DNA of 8,671 nt from CAYSNP01 sp050945855. Lineage in GTDB: Bacteria > Bacillota > Clostridia > Christensenellales > DTU072. The stretch lies in the NCBI GenBank assembly GCA_050945855.1, contig JBMNTS010000045.1, positions 1-8,671 of the forward strand. Direction: 5' to 3'. Made by a program: the position numbers and the translations under genes. A model generated the notes under the pieces. It searched no databases. It saw only the letters and a program-made list of their open reading frames with translations, and had not been told where the DNA came from. Shown here piece after piece: positions 5,099 to 8,671 of this stretch. Position 1 is the first letter of the stretch. Every line of letters starts with the position of its first letter.

Positions 5099-8000
5099 CT
5101 TCCGTTTGCGGGGGCGTAAGCGCTGATGCGGTAATTGTAGACGGTATCCGCAAGCGTTTGATTGCCTGCTGCAAGCGTGTCGTAATCGTCCCCCTCTTCG
5201 TCAACGCCGTTGCCCACGGCTTTTTGCGCTGATTCGTCATTGATAAGGATTACAGCGGACAAAAAAGTATTGCCGCTTTGCGTGGCAAATTCCTGCATAA
5301 ACCCTATTACGCCGCCCGCGTAGCCCTCTTGCTGCGCGGTGACGTTAATCTCGGCAAAGCCCGCGCAATCGGCAATAATTCCCTGCGCTTGCGCCATCCC
5401 CGCGATGCCGCCCGCGTAAACGGATATGCCGCCGGCGCAAATTACAGCCACCGCCACGCAGTTTTCGATCAACCCTGCGGAAATCCCCGCGATGCCGCCC
5501 GCGACGGTATGCGCCGAAGTGGATACGCCGCCGTAAATCTCCCCTTCAAACACGCAATTTATTATGCTGCCTTCGTTATATGCTACAATGCCCGCCGTTA
5601 CGGTATAGTCGTCGTAGTTGTTGAGCGAAGTGTTTACAAGTTTAAGATTGTTAATGCGTCCCTGCGGAGCAAGGGTGGAAAAAAGCGCAAGCTGCCTGTA
5701 ATTGACGTCGGTGGCGTCATTGCTGACGTTGATAAATATCGCCCCCGAAATAACCTTCCCGTTGCCCTCAAAACTGCCGCTGTATTCTCCCGCTATCATA
5801 TTAAAAGTTTTGTTGCCCAGGTCCAAATCGTTAATAAGGATGTAATCCAATTCCAGGTAATCGTTAAAGGTATCCTTGCTGTTGAGCATCGCAAGATCCG
5901 CGACAGTTTCTATTTTGAAAACAAAATCGCCGCCTTCGGCAAGATAAAAATATCTGAAGTAAAGCTCGGTATCGTTGGATGCGTCCACGTAATAGTTTGG
6001 GTTATCCGCGCTTGAGGTAAGCCCGGCGTATCTGGTGAAGCGGCTATGGGTAAGCGCTACGCGGCTCATATCCACTATAGCGTTTACGGTATCGCCCGCA
6101 ATTACGTCCTCTTGTCTGACAAGAGCAATAATGTTCGAGCGGGGCGCGCGGTAACACTGGTGTATATTGTAATAGCTTACCCTGACCAGCTTGGGAGTAA
6201 TGCTGCCATAATACGTTCCGTCTATGACATAATTTGGGGCGGCCGTACCCGTAAGGGTAAAGATTATCGGATAATCTTCCACAACGTCCACCCTGTTATC
6301 CGCGTAGTTAGCGTAAAGACCCAGATTTTCTCCGTCTATGTTTCGGGAATCCAAAACCGCCGTTCCGGGATGCTCAAATACTACAGCGGAGGTTTTATCG
6401 TATACCTTGGAAATTTCACCGTCAATGATTACCCCTACCGCTCTTTTAGTTATAGAGCCGTAATATTCCCCCGTTATGTTGTAGTTGGCGGCGGCGGAGC
6501 CTTGCAGGGTAAAGGTCACGGGCAAATAGACGCCCGCGTTAACCCGTCCGTCACTATAAACACCGGTAAAATACAGGTTTGCCCCATCCAGATTATAGCT
6601 TAGCGACAACGGGGAAGTGTTTACGGTGTCCGTTTTGTCGTATACCTTGGTAATATTGCCGTTTACGGTAATATTGAGCGGGGTTATATCGCCGTAATAA
6701 TCTCCGATAAGCGTATAGTTTGGCGCGTCCGCCCCTGCCAGCGTAAATGCCACGGGATAACCGGAACACACAGTATATTGCCCGCCTGTGTATATCCCGC
6801 TGAAAAGCACGGTATCCCCTTGGCATATTTCGTAAAGGAATAAGGAGGAGGTGTTCACCGTACTGTTTTTGTTGTACGTTTTGGTTATCTCGCCTATCAC
6901 GCTTATTTCCCTGGGCAGAATGTCGCCTGTATAATAGAGCTGTCCTTCTGTTGTCATAAGCTCATAGTTGATACTGTCCGCGCCGCCCAGCGTAAGGCTG
7001 ATATACTTGCCCGTACCTGCGAATTTATCGCTGTAAATGCCGATGGCTGCCCTAAGGTCGTCCCCCTCTATCATCCCCGCGAATTGTATTTCCGCCAGTT
7101 GCTCCGCGCTCATATAAACGCTGCCGTCATACTCTTTATTAAGGTTTTCGTTTATTACGGTAATGCTCCGCTTATATATCTGGGTCAGGCAAGTCTCCTG
7201 AGTGGAGATAATTCTGTAGTTGCCGTGAATATCGTTTAACAGAATAAACCGCAGCACCTTATTGTCCCCCACAATGCGCGAAGGGGCGGCTGCCTCATAA
7301 TCGTCAAAGTAATACCCTACCACGTCTATATCCGGGTCAAGATGTGTCAGCACATTGTTGAGCGTTACCTCTTTGGGGAAGAGGTAATTGCCGTCATACT
7401 CCTTGCTGCAATAGGCGTATGGCAATTCTCCCGCCTCAAATGGGATGTTTACGGTTACCGTTCTTGGCAAAATAGAGCCCCAAAACTGGGTTGTACCCAG
7501 TAAATTGTAATTGTTGGGGATTACGCTGTCCGGCTCGCCCACAAAAATCAAATCCGCGATAACAGCGGCGTTAAACACGGTATTTATATTGCCGGCAGAG
7601 AATGTAAACCTTATGCTTAATGGAGAAGTTTCCCCTTCGGAGATTACCTCGGTAAAGCCTTCCAGATAGAATTGGGCGGAAAACAGCATATAATCGGTGC
7701 CGTCGTATTCCTTTTCCAGATTAACGGGAAAGGGGGAGGGAATGTAAGCGTCCTTCTTTTCAATTACCACCTGAATGGCGTTGGACTGCTCATCCAGACT
7801 GCTTATATAAATAATGCTCCTTTTGTTTTCGTCAAACACAAAGCCCTCGCCCGCGGAGCCTGTGCCTGATACTATATTCACAAAAGTGACCACGTATGTG
7901 CCCGCGCCAAAGGAAACGTCGGCAACCTCCTGGGCGCCCAGCGGCTGGGCATAAATCCACCTTAACAGCAAGGTGTCCTCCAAATCCTCATTGTCTATGA

Positions 8001-8505
8001 TGTATGGAATATAATCGGCGATAGTATAAATCATAGTTGAGTCTTTGCCTTTTACGTCCCATATTAAAGTCCGGAAATAAGCTATTATCTCGGTTAATAA
8101 GTCGCCCGGCTTATTGCCGTCGTTCAATTTTTCAAAATAGAAGTTGATATACCCGTTGCCCATGGGCACAGGGGGAGAAGCGGATGTATCCATACGCACC
8201 TCGGGAAGCCCCGTTGATTTAAGGTCGGCGGGGAAGCCGCCCCATTCCACCGGGTTTTTCTCGGTGCCTGAGAAAACGACAATATGGCGGTACTGGGTAT
8301 CTCTGCCTATGGTTATGCTGCTGGGAACATTTTTTAAGCCCTGCAAATTGACGTGGGTATAACTATAGGTATTATATACATTGTAAATATTCGCCACAAA
8401 GCCGCCCACCATACCGATATTTTTGAAAGAGCTGCCTTTATAGCCCGTGGTGTCCGCCGTTATCTGGCCGTAATAGCTGTTGTTGGTGGACTCCGAAGTG
8501 CAGCC
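4837..8505 (-). CDS. Giant YDG/GLUG repeat surface-type protein, 5' end missing or broken
   Basis: The frame gives about 1,222 residues. It is still open but without any initiator up to 8550, where TGA (complement of 8551-8553) closes it. The first in-frame ATG (8410-8412) has no ribosome binding site and lies inside the domain GQITADTTGYKG...NIGMVGGFVANI, so the true start is missing. Numbering from that Met: the end of a beta-helix (before 1-30), a region of unknown fold (35-220), and six KxYD[G/K] immunoglobulin-like repeats (234-745). A linker is followed by a GLUG-type beta-helix (about 830-1042; NEGSIINCVFEG, AGGIAG twice, AGGVIG). The first coil of a second GLUG helix follows (about 1105-1191). 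Such proteins are secreted adhesins or cell-surface proteins. No LPXTG, SLH, PEP-CTERM or Por sorting signal follows; the protein ends SELTGSITVTIL. The frame is probably a fragment of a larger gene. Confidence 0.8.
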   Translation of the reverse strand, partial: GCTSESTNNSYYGQITADTTGYKGSSFKNIGMVGGFVANIYNVYNTYSYTHVNLQGLKNVPSSITIGRDTQYRHIVVFSGTEKNPVEWGGFPADLKSTGLPEVRMDTSASPPVPMGNGYINFYFEKLNDGNKPGDLLTEIIAYFRTLIWDVKGKDSTMIYTIADYIPYIIDNEDLEDTLLLRWIYAQPLGAQEVADVSFGAGTYVVTFVNIVSGTGSAGEGFVFDENKRSIIYISSLDEQSNAIQVVIEKKDAYIPSPFPVNLEKEYDGTDYMLFSAQFYLEGFTEVISEGETSPLSIRFTFSAGNINTVFNAAVIADLIFVGEPDSVIPNNYNLLGTTQFWGSILPRTVTVNIPFEAGELPYAYCSKEYDGNYLFPKEVTLNNVLTHLDPDIDVVGYYFDDYEAAAPSRIVGDNKVLRFILLNDIHGNYRIISTQETCLTQIYKRSITVINENLNKEYDGSVYMSAEQLAEIQFAGMIEGDDLRAAIGIYSDKFAGTGKYISLTLGGADSINYELMTTEGQLYYTGDILPREISVIGEITKTYNKNSTVNTSSLFLYEICQGDTVLFSGIYTGGQYTVCSGYPVAFTLAGADAPNYTLIGDYYGDITPLNITVNGNITKVYDKTDTVNTSPLSLSYNLDGANLYFTGVYSDGRVNAGVYLPVTFTLQGSAAANYNITGEYYGSITKRAVGVIIDGEISKVYDKTSAVVFEHPGTAVLDSRNIDGENLGLYANYADNRVDVVEDYPIIFTLTGTAAPNYVIDGTYYGSITPKLVRVSYYNIHQCYRAPRSNIIALVRQEDVIAGDTVNAIVDMSRVALTHSRFTRYAGLTSSADNPNYYVDASNDTELYFRYFYLAEGGDFVFKIETVADLAMLNSKDTFNDYLELDYILINDLDLGNKTFNMIAGEYSGSFEGNGKVISGAIFINVSNDATDVNYRQLALFSTLAPQGRINNLKLVNTSLNNYDDYTVTAGIVAYNEGSIINCVFEGEIYGGVSTSAHTVAGGIAGISAGLIENCVAVAVICAGGISVYAGGIAGMAQAQGIIADCAGFAEINVTAQQEGYAGGVIGFMQEFATQSGNTFLSAVILINDESAQKAVGNGVDEEGDDYDTLAAGNQTLADTVYNYRISAYAPANGRAEQPIIINNYRQMVLLAQFRWANFVLNADIAYPVGYNHKPEEGIFCGRFYPAQGSNYVISLPPFTPPDYKKLFRSELTGSITVTIL
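5286..5925 (-). repeat. GLUG-type beta-helix repeat region
   Basis: It begins with the usual entry segment for these helices (VADLAMLNS, LELDYILINDLDLG, GSFEGNGKVISG). Coils follow: RINNLKLVNTSL, AGIVAYNEGSIINCVFEG, AGGIAGISAGLIENCVA, AGGIAGMAQAQGIIADCAG and AGGVIGFM. At DNA level a 21-nt exact direct repeat encoding the AGGIAG turn occurs at 5396-5416 and 5483-5503, 87 nt (29 codons) apart, matching one coil plus its loop. Confidence 0.7.
6180..7713 (-). repeat. Six tandem YDG/MBG-type domain repeats within the giant protein
   Basis: Each unit starts with K-x-Y-[DN]-[GK] (KEYDGTDY, KEYDGNYL, KEYDGSVY, KTYNKNST, KVYDKTDT, KVYDKTSA). It ends with an NY...G-x-I-x-[PK]-R-type strand (NYNLLG..WGSILPR, NYTLIGDYYGDITP, NYNITGEYYGSITK, NYVIDGTYYGSITP). 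Starts fall at residues 234, 337, 426, 511, 589 and 669 counted from the Met at 8412, so unit length shrinks from 103 to about 80 residues. The first three carry YDG and the last three Y[DN]K with a shared TVNTS or similar context. The last two starts are exactly 240 nt apart with nearly identical DNA around 6394-6410 and 6634-6650, suggesting the C-terminal units are the youngest duplicates. Confidence 0.8.
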
Positions 8506-8671
8506 TACTCTCGCGTTTCCTTTGTTGCGTACCCGTATACTGTGCCTTGGTCACCTGCGCCGACAGATCCGTAAGGATCGCATATGCCGTTTCGCGCTTC
8601 AATTGCCGTATCCACACCGGCTGCTATATCCGCACTCTGTCGATGAACGAATACGAACACAGTAAACTTCC
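8505..8671 (-). pseudogene. metK: Internal fragment of S-adenosylmethionine synthetase (metK), truncated at junction, runs off right edge
   Basis: In the frame ending with TAG at 8505-8507, 54 residues can be read from 8669 downward. They include HRQSADIAAGVDTAIEARNG and VGAGDQGTVYGYATKETRE. These match the mobile active-site loop (QSxDIxxGVD) and the GAGDQGxxFGYAxxET motif of MetK, which makes S-adenosylmethionine from methionine and ATP; in E. coli the Asp of GAGDQG is an active-site residue. The piece corresponds to roughly the end of the first third of the protein. After ETRE the family continues with a Y/L/M-[ML]P-[LA]P segment and over 250 more residues, but here the sequence changes into the giant repeat protein in a different frame and meets a stop. 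No start is visible because the upstream part lies outside the window. It is either a genuinely disrupted gene or half of a chimeric join. Confidence 0.8.

Noticed and set aside
5396..5503. CRISPR-like or mobile repeat (21-nt exact direct repeat)
   Set aside because: There are only two copies, in frame and both encoding the AGGIAG turn of successive beta-helix coils, so they reflect the protein repeat.
8410..8412. ATG as the start of the giant repeat protein
   Set aside because: There is no ribosome binding site in front of it, and the residues before it in frame (GQITADTTGYKGSSFKNIG) clearly belong to the same domain, so it is an internal methionine.

Overview
The window looks like chromosomal DNA of an anaerobic Bacillota (Clostridia-type) bacterium, probably from a metagenome. 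The evidence is AGGAG-type ribosome binding sites, sigma-A-like promoters with several extended -10 (TGC-TATAAT) elements, moderate GC, a CbiM/PDGLE cobalt transporter, a tandem pair of UroD/MtaA-like proteins, and a giant YDG/GLUG repeat surface-type protein. The assignment is inferred from gene content only.

Left part (1-1621): two minus-strand genes. One is the N-terminal third of a membrane-anchored calcineurin-like phosphoesterase that runs off the left edge. The other is a CbiM cobalt/nickel ECF-transporter component with a C-terminal PDGLE (CbiN/NikN-like) extension. Each has its own readable promoter. The cbiM promoter is back-to-back with that of a plus-strand two-gene operon (1703-3820) encoding paralogous uroporphyrinogen decarboxylase-fold proteins of the corrinoid methyltransferase (MtaA/CmuA) type. 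A cobalt importer facing putative corrinoid-dependent methyl-transfer enzymes is a plausible functional link, but no corrinoid protein is present in the window.

Middle (3876-4822): a minus-strand GNAT acetyltransferase and a plus-strand 142-aa all-helical protein of unknown function are transcribed divergently from overlapping promoters.

Right part (4837-8671): one very long minus-strand reading frame (about 1,220 readable codons) encodes part of a giant secreted-type repeat protein. It has the end of a beta-helix, six YDG/MBG-type repeats, a GLUG beta-helix, and the first coil of a second GLUG helix, where it stops abruptly 14 nt from the convergent neighbour. It has no visible start. At about 8505 the sequence switches, out of frame, to an internal piece of S-adenosylmethionine synthetase (metK; GAGDQG and QSADIAAGVD motifs) that runs off the right edge. 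The repeat protein therefore looks broken at both ends. Either a real rearrangement or a chimeric assembly created this junction, and it is the most important thing to check here. I saw no tRNA, rRNA, CRISPR array, transposase or complete novel system.
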